Assembly (NCBI RefSeq): GCF_963675165.1
Contig: NC_087392.1
Location: 3,177,001 to 3,241,000, forward strand
Reading direction: 5' to 3'
Origin: Halichondria panicea
Lineage: Eukaryota; Porifera; Demospongiae; Suberitida; Halichondriidae
Length of the DNA: 64,000 nucleotides
Shown here: piece by piece, positions 12,001-21,578 of the stretch
Numbering within the stretch: the stretch's first letter is position 1
Layout: each line of letters starts with the position of its first letter
The notes under the pieces: generated by a model
Seen by the model: the letters and a program-made list of their open reading frames with translations, nothing else
The model's database searches: none
Told to the model about the DNA's origin: nothing
Made by a program: the position numbers and the translations under genes

Positions 12001-13802
12001 GCATGTGTCTGTGTCTTTGTTGCAGGCGGTGGCAAAGGCAGCTGTAGATTCTGTGGCACTACTAACAATACTGGCTTATTAGCCATTGGCAATGTGTGTG
12101 CTGATCCAGAATGCCAAGAAAGAGTTGACATGGTATGTGATAATAGTCTTCCTTGCGGTCATCCTTGCAATGGCGTGAAAGGAGAGGAGAATTGCCTGCC
12201 TTGTCTCCATGGTTGTGCAACTGATAACCCTAAACTAAGGCAAGACGCTGATGATATGTGCATGGTGTGCTACACTGAGGGGCTCTCTTGTGCTCCATGC
12301 ATTCAGGTCAGTTAAACGAATTCACCCACTGCATAAATTAATCAGTTGTGTGTCTGTCGTATACTGTTATGTAATACTGTAATGTTCTTGTGTGCAGCTG
12401 GAGTGTGGGCACGTTTTTCATTATCACTGTTGTCGTAATACCCTTACCAAACGCTGGTCTGGTCCAAGGATCACATTTAGGTTCATGTTTTGCTCCATTT
12501 GTGTGGTGAGTATTTTCAAGAAATTTCGGACAGTTGTTTATTTTGTCTTGACTATATTTGTCCAGAATACTCCAATATCTCACCCCAAGCTTGCTGACGT
12601 GCTGGACCCTATCACTGATCTCTTTGAAGACACAAAGAGGAAGTGCCTACTTCGCCTCGAGTACGAGAATCAGAGCAAGTGTGAAGCCATAACATCACCA
12701 AAATCTAAATTTTTCCAGAAGCCTGCCGAGTATGCCATGTGGAAATATGCTTACTACGTCTGCTTCAAGTGCAAAAAGGTGAGTGATTTCAATTGTACAT
12801 GTAGGCTAATAAAATTACGCTCGAAATATATATATAGCCTGCGTATAGCCTGTAATTTTCGGGGGACAAAACATTCGTGGTTGAGCAATATTGATTTAGT
12901 CATTTCGTGGATCATATTTTTGTGGTTGCTGCTTGCACTGCAGGTAAAGGTAGGCAAGGTCGCTTCGTTCGTGGGTAAAATATTTGTGGTCTGAGCTCCA
13001 ACCACGCATATTTTATCCCCCTGAAATTACCAGCTACTATATACGGTAATTGGAAACAAGTCGATTTTTGGTAAAAATCATTTCATTAAGTTTTGCATAA
13101 ACAAAATTGGCTGATAACTAGAGTCATGATATTATAATGTCTTGCATGTGTCAGTTGTGTGCTGTGTTTATGTCTACGTCTTTAATTTATGAAGGACTTT
13201 TATGAGAATAGTCGAAGATTTTTATGAGGTACTCAGTTTTTTAAGAATTTGATAATAGGGAGAAATTATCAGGGCCTATAATTATAGTATGTGTGGCGGC
13301 TGCACATTCTAACAATCTTTTACTTTCAGGCTTACTTCGGCGGTGAGGCTCACTGTGCTGAGCAAGTGGCTGCCAGCGATGATTATGACCCAACTGAGCT
13401 CGTCTGCCCTCCCTGCTCCAATGTAGGAGGTGCTATGCAGGTATGAAACAAGTGGCTATTTTACTGTACATGCTTTCATCTGTACTATCAGTAGACTATA
13501 ATAGTATTTCTCCAATCCAGGTGTGTCCAAAACACGGTACTGATTTTCTAGAGTACAAATGCCGATTCTGCTGTTCTGTGGCCGTCTATTTCTGCTTTGG
13601 CACTACCCACTTCTGCAACCCCTGCCATGACGACTTCCAACGTCTAACGAGCATGAATAAGGCTGAGCTGCCTCAGTGCCCTGTTGGGCCTTGTGCCAGA
13701 CCACTAGAAGGCACAAAATGCCCCCTGCATGTGAAGCACCCACCCACTGGGGATGAGTTTGCTTTGGGCTGTGGTGTTTGCAGGAATGCACAACACTTCT
13801 AA
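1..13802 (+). CDS. MYCBP2: MYCBP2 (PHR/Highwire/RPM-1) E3 ubiquitin ligase, 5' partial
   Basis: Giant RING-type E3 ligase; family members control axon and synapse development and MAP kinase signalling and attach ubiquitin to Thr/Ser. Exons read from frame and GT-AG sites: 3-152, 272-444, 501-711, 774-941, 1180-1423, 1527-1645, 1718-1809, 1885-2125, 2210-2354, 2407-2580, 2639-2694, 2766-2881, 2962-3137, 3510-3563, 3622-3759, 3874-4080, 4197-6101, 6171-6320, 6372-6503, 6626-6790, 7652-7873, 7925-7990, 8373-8606, 8695-8856, 9669-9956, 10128-10643, 10824-10925, 10993-11121, 11653-11788, 12026-12306, 12398-12505, 12566-12778, 13330-13440, 13521-13802. About 2,550 residues remain (human protein about 4,640); the N-terminal RCC1-like part lies outside. 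Domain order: end of PHR region, second PHR-like region with GYEWT (exon 6), filamin-like segment (exons 9-12), Lys/Ser-rich linker and zinc module in the 1.9-kb exon 17, DOC/APC10 domain, B-box-like zinc finger, RING and C-terminal relay domain. It ends in [11 protein letters not shown], almost as in vertebrates. Intron 10926-10992 starts with GC. Confidence 0.97.
751..768. repeat. (AC)n microsatellite
   Basis: An uninterrupted AC dinucleotide run of about nine units lies in the short intron between MYCBP2 exons 3 and 4, directly before the acceptor TAG at 771-773. Confidence 0.9.
6924..7538. mobile_element. Inverted-repeat element with TA flanks in MYCBP2 intron
   Basis: The left end CAGTATACATCAATAAAAAA and the right end TTTTTATTGATGGTACTG are imperfect inverted repeats of about 34 bp that continue with a GGAACG/CGTTCC-type word. 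Both ends are flanked by TA, which fits a TA duplication of Tc1/mariner/pogo or PIF-like elements. The interior repeats words such as AAACGG and contains no ORF of note. The insertion explains why this intron (6791-7651) is much longer than its neighbours. Non-autonomous MITE is the likely class. Confidence 0.7.
7652..8606 (+). other. MYCBP2: MYCBP2 DOC/APC10 domain exons
   Basis: Exons 7652-7873, 7925-7990 and 8373-8606 encode the APC10-like (DOC) beta-sandwich of MYCBP2. The segment [10 protein letters not shown] is the signature of this domain in MYCBP2 orthologues, followed by a strand ending [19 protein letters not shown]. In the family the domain lies upstream of the catalytic RING; its exact role in substrate or partner binding is known less well than the RING. 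The last of these introns (7991-8372) carries a small inverted-repeat element. Confidence 0.85.
8049..8353. mobile_element. MITE with ACCGTATTCTACC ends
   Basis: Left end ACCGTATTCTACCGTGATTA and right end TAATCTCGGTAGAGTACGGT are inverted, with short mismatches. The interior carries a second palindrome around AATTTCG/CGAAATT. It fills most of the MYCBP2 intron 7991-8372. No coding capacity. Confidence 0.65.
8886..9633. mobile_element. hAT-like MITE (CAGGGGCGTAGC ends) with nested insertion
   Basis: The ends CAGGGGCGTAGC and GGCTACGCCCCTG are inverted. The CAGGGGCGTAGCC terminus is common among hAT-type non-autonomous elements. A C-run lies near the left end. A second element (9355-9531) sits inside it. 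No clear target duplication can be read, so the superfamily is inferred from the termini. The whole unit occupies the MYCBP2 intron 8857-9668. Confidence 0.7.
9355..9531. mobile_element. MITE with CAGGGTGTCATACAGG termini, 5-bp TSD
   Basis: Perfect 16-bp terminal inverted repeats CAGGGTGTCATACAGG / CCTGTATGACACCCTG enclose a 177-bp element. CCTAA precedes and follows it directly, giving a 5-bp target-site duplication. It is inserted in the larger element 8886-9633. Related copies lie at 49289-49513, 50465-50678, 58774-59321 and, as a half, 32000-32103. Confidence 0.85.
12026..13802 (+). other. MYCBP2: MYCBP2 RING and tandem-cysteine relay catalytic module
   Basis: Exons 12026-12306, 12398-12505, 12566-12778, 13330-13440 and 13521-13802 encode the RING-H2 and the RING-Cys-Relay part. 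The RING starts at CMVCYTEGL and continues [12 protein letters not shown] and CSIC. In human MYCBP2 ubiquitin passes from Cys4520 to Cys4572 and then to a threonine (RCR mechanism). By alignment from memory the first relay cysteine is the C of GGEAHC (exon 33) and the second the C of [10 protein letters not shown] (exon 34). The residues matching human Glu4534 (TELVC), Phe4573, Phe4578 and His4583 (HDDFQR) are also present. This suggests an intact ester-forming enzyme. Residue matching is inference; the motifs themselves are seen. Confidence 0.88.
12838..13050. mobile_element. Degenerate ACCGTATAGCG-family MITE
   Basis: The interior words TAATTTTCGGGGGACAAAA, GTGGTTGCTGCTTG and GGTAAAGGTAGGCAAGGTCG match the better copies at 30739-30947 and 59549-59743. 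The ends are eroded. It lies in the MYCBP2 intron 12779-13329, whose remaining 280 bp show nothing else recognisable. Confidence 0.7.
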
Positions 13803-13924
13803 CATTGGACTATGAACTTAGAATTAGGCCATTAGTAGGCGTTAGAATTATATTAGAGAAAAGTTTAGAGAAAATTAGCTTATTTTGGCCATTGGTGAAG
13901 TATAGCTTGAAAAATTAATGAACA

Positions 13925-13930
13925 ATTAAA
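13925..13930 (+). promoter_or_regulatory. Candidate MYCBP2 polyadenylation signal ATTAAA
   Basis: ATTAAA lies 123 bp after the MYCBP2 stop codon and is the first common variant of the animal poly(A) signal downstream of it. No transcript evidence is available. Confidence 0.4.
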
Positions 13931-14329
13931 CATTCTGCATTGGGTTCTTGATCGACCTTTGCTGCATATAGCAGCTAGCCCTTCTGTTCCTTTGATTGTT
14001 TATTTGCCTGTTTGGAAAGCAATTATACCTATATCTACATCTAGTGTAGCAAACCAAATCATAATTTTATACCTTAATATAATAATAATTATAGCCACAA
14101 AGTATCTTGTGGTTTCAAATGCAATTAAATTAAGTAAGTGAAAAAAATTTCTTGGGGCTATTGTTGGAGCACAATGATGTTATGATTATAGTGGTATACA
14201 CCCAGGGGCGTGAGGGTGAACTTGTATATAGCTTGTTGTGTCTTTAGTCATAACCTTTTGTCTCTAGTGGGGGTGGCTTATATATTATACCAGATATAAT
14301 TATAAGCTTGGGGTTGAGATAGTCTCGCC

Positions 14330-14560
14330 GCCATACTCAACAATCTGATACTACGTATGGTGACTATAGCCAGGTTTTTGTGTCAAGAACTTCCACAGAC
14401 TGGGTTTTTGTACACAAAAATAAGTATTAGTTATTGCCCAGAACGAGGGCGCCTGCATTGCAATTGATGCAGTACATGACAGGATGAAATAATTAATGCG
14501 AAACAAAAACCTGGCTATACATGTAGTCTCCATACGTAGTATCAGATTGTGGAGTATGGC
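14330..14560. mobile_element. Inverted-repeat element (arms about 50 bp)
   Basis: GCCATACTC near 14330 and GAGTATGGC ending at 14560 start two long inverted arms that share CTGATACTACGTATGG and AGCCAGGTTTTTGT with their complements. The centre is unique. Part of the interior (CCACAGACTGGGTTTTTGT) recurs at about 16956-16976, so a related fragment lies nearby. No coding capacity. Confidence 0.7.
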
Positions 14561-14818
14561 TTGCAAGACTTGGTTGAGATACATACATGTAGCTGGACGA
14601 TAATTATTCTGGACATTCTGAAGTCTAACCTGTTTCCTGCATTTTTTTTAGACCTTATAAATGTTAATGCTTCTCGGCGTGTTTTGTTTCGCTCAAAAAG
14701 TATTGAGGAGGTTTGCTTTGTATAATGAAAAAACGAATTACAGCTTTGCAGCTTGACTACAAACAGCTAGCTATAGCTAGCGTTTTTGTGCTATTACAAA
14801 GAATAGTATCGATGAATT

Positions 14819-15543
14819 TTAATGCATGTATCTACTCCTCTTCCTGTCTGAGGGTGAATCATATACGATGTGCTCTCTTTTTATACTCTTGTGGTGTTCT
14901 TCAGAGCTTGAGAAATTACCACGAGTGGAACCAATACTTCGAGATTGTCTCCTGCTGTTTTGCCTTTGTTTGTCCTCTGATTGACAACCACTAAAATGCT
15001 CTCTGTACTGTGTCTTTTTTCCCTTCCTCTCCTTCGTTTTAATAGTACTTTCAGTTGCTTCTATCCACTGAACCGAATCTGAGCTTGATGTACTACTTGT
15101 TTGTCGATACCTGTTCTTGCTTTTGGATGAGTTTCGTTCCTTTTTCCTACATGATAGAATGCAATCAACATGTATAGTGAATTGAGCAATCTATTGTACC
15201 TCTTAACACTTGATTTCTTGTCTAGGTATGATTTTAGTTTTGCCCTCAGCCTGTGACGATCACTGGTGGATGTGGTGGTTACTGTACCAGGGTTCGGCTT
15301 TTTGGGGTTGCACAGTTCGATGGGAAGAGACACCTTCACATCACTAGCTGTGTCATGCTGTGTCATCAATATAAGGTGGAAAAAAACAGTATGAAAATTT
15401 TTCACAGGCTAATTTTAGTGGCTTGAGAGCCTTCAAAAGAAATTTCGGCAATTGTAACAGAAGTCAAGCCGTCATGTGCCTCGTGAAAGTTACCATTAAA
15501 GATGGGTAGTAATTTTAGCCGGATTTGCAGCAGTTTATTAGCA
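14819..15543 (-). CDS. Candidate unnamed gene, Lys/Arg/Ser-rich product, 5' end unresolved
   Basis: Three minus-strand coding blocks join in frame through GT-AG sites: about 15543-15416, 15343-15200 and 15146-14819 (stop). Block 1 reads like real protein (HDGLTSVTIAEISFEGSQAT). Block 2 is SLPIELCNPKKPNPGTVT followed by a basic stretch. Block 3 is a low-complexity tail rich in Ser, Lys, Arg and Gln (RQNSRRQSRSIG) with one WIEA motif. The junction AG|G between blocks 2 and 3 restores an Arg codon and keeps a frame open for about 108 codons, which chance would not favour. I see no start codon or good acceptor in front of block 1; a transposon begins just beyond at 15565, so the gene may be 5'-truncated. 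A shorter version could start at ATG 15366. I do not recognise the family; the tail suggests a nuclear protein, but that is only inference. Confidence 0.5.
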
Positions 15544-15564
15544 CAATATTAATTTGTCAAATGA

Positions 15565-16447
15565 TGTGACAGGCTCTGCGAAAAAGGGCCCAATTAGAGC
15601 AGATATTGGTATTGAGCAATGGCCAAGATTTATAGACTACAGTGTATCAGGAGTACATGTACATATAATTATGCACGTACTCCTGGTATACTTTTTTGTT
15701 GTTATGCGCATGCGCAAGCGAGGTATACGGTAGTGTGTGTGTGTGTGCATGTGTAGACTGCTACAGCTGCTCAAGGATCAGTGAAGAGTTTCTATAGACT
15801 TCTAGCAATGTTTTCATTCGTGGATTTGCAAAATAATGCTTCGTTCTTGAGTTATACCTAGTTTTGTTTACTTGGAATGCAGAAGAGTGCTGTCCATGGA
15901 GTGTTGCTGCTCTACTTAGTAGCTAGCTCTGCACTAGAACGCTAGCTATTGGTAGCTGCAAGAGTGAGAAGAGAACTGCAAGCTAGGCTCTTCTGATGCA
16001 ACGATAGAGATATAAATGTGGTTACATGCAAAAAAGGCTATTCTACTTTTGGCATCGATCGTTTTAACAACAATCATGGTCGATCATTACCCACTCTTCG
16101 ATTTTCTCTGTGATTCTGCATGCAGCAAAATGTATGCAAAAATGTTCATCGTGATATAATGTGTGTGTAAAAGTAGTAGCTTTAGCTTCGACACCTCCAC
16201 TGAGGCATCAGCACCCGCATTGCTTTCATTATCTACAGTCCTTCTGCACAATCTGATGCTCTGAATCCAACTATTTCCACCAAAGCGCTTTGTCTAAGCC
16301 ATCATTACACTCACTTTTGAGTGGGTGTGTTTTCTCACTACTGCAGTTTTTTTACAGCTTCGAGTTCGAGTTTCCAACGCGCATAACTTAGGCATGAACA
16401 ATAGGCTAGCTTGCGCCAATTGGGCCCTTTTCCCAGAGCCTGTCACA
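15565..16447. mobile_element. DNA transposon remnant with TGTGACAGGCTCTG termini
   Basis: TGTGACAGGCTCTG at the left and its complement ending at 16447 begin inverted repeats of about 30 bp that both reach the word GGGCCCAATT. The 880-bp interior contains, in inverted orientation, the dispersed repeat seen again at 17618-18195, 18958-19665, 32090-32470 and 56520-56990. No transposase reading frame is seen, so it is non-autonomous or decayed. Confidence 0.7.
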
Positions 16448-17617
16448 TAATTATGTATGTGTTTTAAGGTTGAATAGAAAGTTTGGAGACAGATATAGAG
16501 GAACCTCCGAATAAAGGACATTTTGGGAGCAGAGCTTTTGTCCTCTTTTCGAAGGTTGTCCTCTGCAGGGAGGTTCATTCAGATTACTATTTATAGTCAT
16601 ATCAAGGAATTATAGATTATGTTCATGTATTGTCTGCTATTTCTAGTTCAAGAAACTAAGGCTGAAATCAAAGAAGCATTCTTCAGTATGCCAGTAATGG
16701 AAGTATATAATAACACTCTACTGTATTGTACATAAACGGTGGGTGTGGTTTCCTGTTGTCTGTGAGGCAGTTTTGCATAGAGTTGGTCAGTTGGGAGCAC
16801 AGACCTCTGTCCGGAATCAAGAAGGGGAGGTGTTTCTGTGTACTTAGATAGTGATTTCAATCCGTAGTATCGGATCAGCAACAACCACATGTAAATGCCA
16901 GGTTTTGTGTCGAGTTCTGGAATTTCAGAACGATGGCATCTCATTTAAGAATTTCCACAGACTGGGTTTTTTGTACACAAATAATCCAGGTAAGCAAACA
17001 CAAACAAATCAGACGACTACTATAACTATAACAGTTATTAACCCGCTGGCCGCGCGTTAATAACTTCATTATACTGTTTACCTCAAATATAGCTCTTAGA
17101 TCATTCGATGAGCTGTCAAATCTTTTTCTTAGCTGTGTCCTTCCACTGTAGAATACAGATAACAATAAGATTTGAGCGGACTACAGACAAATGCAATTGT
17201 TACCTATATCCCACTCCTTTTATTCTCTCCTCTCCTCCCTCTGGGTCATCTTGTGACTGCCTCCTGAAAACTACAGCTACCTCTTGCTTCGAGAGTGGTT
17301 GCTGGGGTTTCACTGCTGGTTTAAATCCCCTGCATGTGTTATTAAAACATACATGTACTAAGCGCACTACTGAAGCTACTGAAGCAACGTTAAATCAATT
17401 GCCCTCCGTTGACACTTTATTTGTAAGTGGTGTGTCTTGAAAATGTATACATGTAACAATCCTTGTACATGTACATGTATACATGTAAGGTGTTGTAATG
17501 CGACTTTATTAATTATTATTTTGCTAATCTGAAACAGTTCCGTTCACACTGACAGGATCGACAACATTATTTTGTTATGTTGTACTGTTCACAATATCAG
17601 AACAAAGCCAAGTGAGC
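16448..17617. other. Intergenic DNA with short repeat fragments
   Basis: Contains a self-complementary GAACCTCCGAATAAAGGACA-type terminus (16499-16580) like that of mariner/pogo elements, a fragment of the 14330-14560 element around 16956, and a GC-rich TTAACCCGCTGGCCGCGCG block (about 17038-17058) that recurs as CCGTGGCCGCCCACGCGC at 22130, 54480 and 54580. No gene recognised. Confidence 0.5.
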
Positions 17618-18195
17618 GAAAGCACCGCAGCTGCTGATGCTTCGGTGGAGGTGTCAAAGCTACACAACAAGTTACTAGCTATTAGCAATACATGTAGGTT
17701 TTATACACACATTATAATTATCATGGATAAACATTTTTGTTGCATGGCATGCAGAATCTAGAATCGCAAGGAAACCCAGAGAGTAGGTAATGATTGACCA
17801 TGAGTGTTGTTAAAAGGATCGATGCCAAAATTCCAAGTCTAAAATTAATGGCTGCATCAGCAGAGCCTTGCAGCTCTCTTCTCACTCTTGCAGCTACCGA
17901 TAGCTACAGTAAATCTAGCGTTCTATTGCAGAGCTAACTACGAAGTAGAGTAGCAACACTCCATGGACAAGTTTTTCTACGCACTCTTCATTCCAAGTAA
18001 CCAAACTAGGCATATAAACTCGAGAACAAAGCATTATTTTGTAAATTAATTAATATCAAGAAAACATGACTAGATGCCTATAGAAACTTTTACTTATTGA
18101 TCTTGAGCAGCTGTAGTAGTCTACACACACAAACACACTACTGTATACCTCGCTTGCACATGCGCAGAGGTATAATAATTATAGTCCCTGGTATA
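17618..18195. repeat. Dispersed repeat of about 600 bp, copy A
   Basis: Starts with GAAAGCACCGC..GCTGATGC and runs through CTCTTCTCACTCTTGCAGCT, GTAGAGTAGCAACACTCCAT and GAGCAGCTGTAGTAGTCTACA to CGCTTGCACATGCGCAGAGG. The same ordered blocks appear at 18958-19665 and 56520-56990, and inverted at 15640-16250 and 32090-32470. Copies are 70-90 percent alike by eye. No coding capacity seen. Confidence 0.7.
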
Positions 18196-18295
18196 AAAGA
18201 ACTTATTGCTCATTGTGGTCAGACATCAAGGATTGTACTACTGTTGTAAATACAGTACATGTACATGCATGTGGTTAATATACCTGGATTGATAA

Positions 18296-18850
18296 TTATT
18301 ACACAGGATGGGATGCAGACCGATTCAACCTAAAGCACCATGCACCTACCACCCTATTTGCATTGCTTTTATAAGAAACTGGAGTGCATTGATGTGAGGC
18401 AAATCCCAATGCAGTTGGGTAGAATCCTGCAATCTGATTGGTCACACAATCAGCGAAAAGCGTCATGCCCTCGTGCTGTACTGCTAAATGCAACTCTTGC
18501 ATGACTTACAGTGCAGTCGTCATTGCTTCTTCTTCAGCCCTCTTCACAGCTGCTCTCTCCTACAGCAAATGATCACAAAAATTTGTTGGCATTGATTGAA
18601 GGCCATAAAACCAACCTACAGCTTCTAGAATTGCATTGAAGTCCTTTGTCTTCGATTTTTTAGTGTACCTGAAAGTCAATCAAAACTATAATTATTACAC
18701 TGCATGTACTACTATAATATAACCAAGTAAGATCTTTTCCTTTCTGCCACCGACCAACTGGAGCCATCATGGAATGACCTGCAGGAATATCGAATTGTAT
18801 CACAACACGACTAAGATTTAAGTCACAGGGGTTAAAATAATCCAATCAAA
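18296..18850. other. Intergenic stretch without recognised gene
   Basis: Unique-looking sequence between two copies of the dispersed repeat. Only short ORFs of low coding character are present, and no domain or splice structure that I can support. Confidence 0.4.
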
Positions 18851-18957
18851 AGTATATGGTATACTCATGCAACAAAGGATTAGTTATAGCAATAGCACTT
18901 ATAACAAGCACTGGCAAGGTAAATAGCATCGGCTCTTGCCTATGCCCTTACATAACT

Positions 18958-19665
18958 CGTGCATATTGCAATATACAATGAAAGCACCGCGGGTGCTAGA
19001 TGCCTCGGTGGATGTGTCAAAGCTACTAGCTATCTATTGCTAATATACACCGCCCTTCCATTACTCGTGCATATTGTAATCTACAACAAAAGCACCGTGG
19101 GTGCTTACGCCGCCTCAGTGGATATGTCAAAGCTACAAAAAGCTACTAGCTATTGCTAATATACCGGTACACACTGACAGATCACCGATGATGAACATGC
19201 AGACTAATTTGTTTAAGGAAACTCAAGAGTGGGAAATGATTGATGCTAAAAATGATGCGATTTAATCGCTGCATCAGTATATATAGTAGAGCCTTACAGC
19301 TCTCTTCTCCCTCTTGCAACTACCAATACCTAGTGCTCTAGTGCAGAGCTAACTACTTAAGTAGAGTAGCAACACTACATAGACAGACTTTCCTTTCAAT
19401 TTTTCCTCGTTAAGGAATTCAGATTGCAACTTTTGCTCATAGATACTAAACATATAACTTACAATATCTATGTTTTGCTACACACTCATCTCAAATGTCA
19501 TAACTTGAGAACCGAGCATTATTTTGCAAATCCACGAATTAAAATAGACTTAGAATTAAGCCTATAGGAAGTCTTACTTGCATGGACTTCAATGATCCTT
19601 GAGCAGCTGTAGCAGTCTACACAGACACACAAACACACTACCGTATACCGTATACCTCACTTGCG
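18958..19665. repeat. Dispersed repeat of about 600 bp, copy B, with its start duplicated
   Basis: Same block order as copy A. The first 110 bp (GTGCATATTG..GAAAGCACCG..GTGTCAAAGCTAC) are present twice in tandem, at about 18958-19055 and 19067-19160. Confidence 0.7.
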
Positions 19666-19741
19666 CACCGAGGCTTAATAACCATATTATAACTAGGGGA
19701 TGCTGGAAGCATTGTTTGGGGCGAGCCTAGCCTTAGTGAAG

Positions 19742-20130
19742 ACAAAGAAGTTGTAGTGAGTTGCTGTTTCCTTCGTTTCCTAAAGATATCTCTAACTGCA
19801 ATTCTCTTTTCCTTTTCAATTCGAACCTTTTGACGACAGACGAGCTTCTGTCTCATAGCTCCTACGTGTTGTTAAACTTCCCTTAGCCTTGCCAGCAGAT
19901 GGTGTTTTTGATATGGCGTAGGGAACACCATTCCCTTAGTTGTTGAGCTGTATCAGTTTCATCTTTCTGTTTCGTAAAAGGTCTCTCTAACTGTTCTCTC
20001 TTCCTCTTCAGACAGACGACAGACGAGCTGAGCTTCTGTCTCATTAGCTCCTTTTTGTTGTCAAACTTCCTTAGTCTTGCCAGCAGATGGTGTGTTTGAT
20101 ATCCTAATGCCATTGCCTCACTGCCTTAGT
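19742..20130. repeat. Two tandem units of about 190 bp
   Basis: Blocks such as CTCTCTAACTG, GACAGACGAGCT..CTTCTGTCTCAT, CTTGCCAGCAGATGGTGT and TTAGTTGTTGAGCT occur twice in the same order about 187 bp apart. On the minus strand both units read as a basic Lys/Arg-rich peptide (LARLRKFDNKKELMRQKL in one). This may be a duplicated remnant of a coding exon or pure repeat; no start, stop or splice plan supports a gene. Confidence 0.6.
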
Positions 20131-20185
20131 TGTTGAGCTTTATCAGTTGCATCCAGTACAGTGAGTTTGAGTAGATAATGTCTTG

Positions 20186-20300
20186 CAGCGATCGTCACGC
20201 TAAAAAGCTTTGAACTACGAGACAAACAGATTGTCACGCTAAAAAGCGTACAAATGGAGCGATCGTCATGCTAAAGAGCTTCAAGTGACAGACAGACAGA
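20186..20300. repeat. Threefold short repeat CGATCGTCACGCTAAAAAGC
   Basis: Three copies of (CGA/AGA)T(C/T)GTCA(C/T)GCTAAA(A/G)AGC lie about 37-42 bp apart, each followed by a different 20-bp spacer and then by a GACAGACAGACA run. Function unknown. Confidence 0.6.
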
Positions 20301-20705
20301 CACTCAGATGGATATCCAGTCGCTGAGCTTTTCTCTACAGTACTTGAAACTATGGGACTCGCCCCAATTATTAGTAACTAACAGTGTGGATAATAGTGGG
20401 TGGGATCATGGATCAATAGAAAAGAGAGGGTTTAATGGAGATAGGAAACAAAAAAGCAGATAAATAATACATAGACGTATCATGTACAGGTTTTCTTAGA
20501 ATGTTCCGTCCGTGTGTCATCTGCATGTAACCACTATTATTCACGGCGAAAACCTAGCAAGAGTATTTGAGCTTTTCTCTCGGCTATTTACTCCTGGGTA
20601 GGGGTTGGTAGATTATGCTTAACCTATTATTCGTTGTTAAAACACAACATAGACCCTATGTTGTCGCACAAGTAAAATTAATGGCTACTCTATCTTTTAT
20701 CTTTA

Positions 20706-21570
20706 CAGTAAACTCTCGTTAATCCAGTCAGCTTGTTCGGATTAGAGAGGTGGCTATATTGGCTAAATAGTGGTCCCTACCTCGAATTTAATTTGGGGTT
20801 CTGTCTCGAGGATAATGAATCATTACAGTGCTTTTTGCACCTTTGCAACAAGCTGGTATCACATTGTAAACCACAAAATAGTAAACATACAAACCACAGG
20901 CTACAGGCCTTATCAATTAAGGAGGGAAATTTTGAATTTGAGAAATAGTGATGTTGTCTTGTTGATATGATACACCAGAGGTGTGACCTTATGTCCTTAC
21001 TGTAAGTCTTAGATCGTTAGGCGTTTCTAAAACAGCTTCAAGAAGAACAATTTTATCTCTGGCACTTAGTCTTTTATAGTAGTACTTTTGTGGTACCCTT
21101 GAATGTTTCAACCGTACTAGTTTCCTAAAAAAGCCTCACAGTCCTGCATACAGTAGAGGGGTTCATATTGAGATTTTCAGCTATTGTTTTGTATAAGATA
21201 ACACATAATGACACACCTATGTGGTGTATCATCTTCCACCTTATGTCCTTATTGTAAGCCTTAGATTTTATTGAACACATCCTTTAAGCAGTTACATGTA
21301 GCAGCTCATCAATAAGACAACATCACAACTTCCTCCTTGCGTGTAGCAGCCTGTGGTTTGTATGTTTACTATTTGTGGTTTACTATGCGATACCAGCTTG
21401 TTGCAAAGGTGCATAAAAGCACTGTAATGTTCTCTGTTTCAATTTTTTTCTAGACTACCAAACCACACCCAAAAAGTCATATCCGGCCGTAATCAACGTA
21501 CAAAATCACATTAAAAATCTTGCTTGGGGCAGCCAGAACTGGCCGGTATACGGAATAGCGAGTGGCCACA
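20706..21570. mobile_element. Long inverted-repeat element, pogo-like end
   Basis: Arms of about 90 bp face each other: 20823 onward (CATTACAGTGCTTTTTGCAC) and its complement ending near 21431, with further matches inward (GTGATGTTGTCTTG against its complement; CCTTATGTCCTTA repeated). The left flank CAGTAAACTCTCGTTAATCC resembles pogo/Tigger termini. The right flank (GGCAGCCAGAACTGGCCGGTATACGG) recurs inverted at 50055-50090, so a related element lies in the NUP54 gene. No intact transposase. Confidence 0.6.
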
Positions 21571-21578
21571 AACATACA

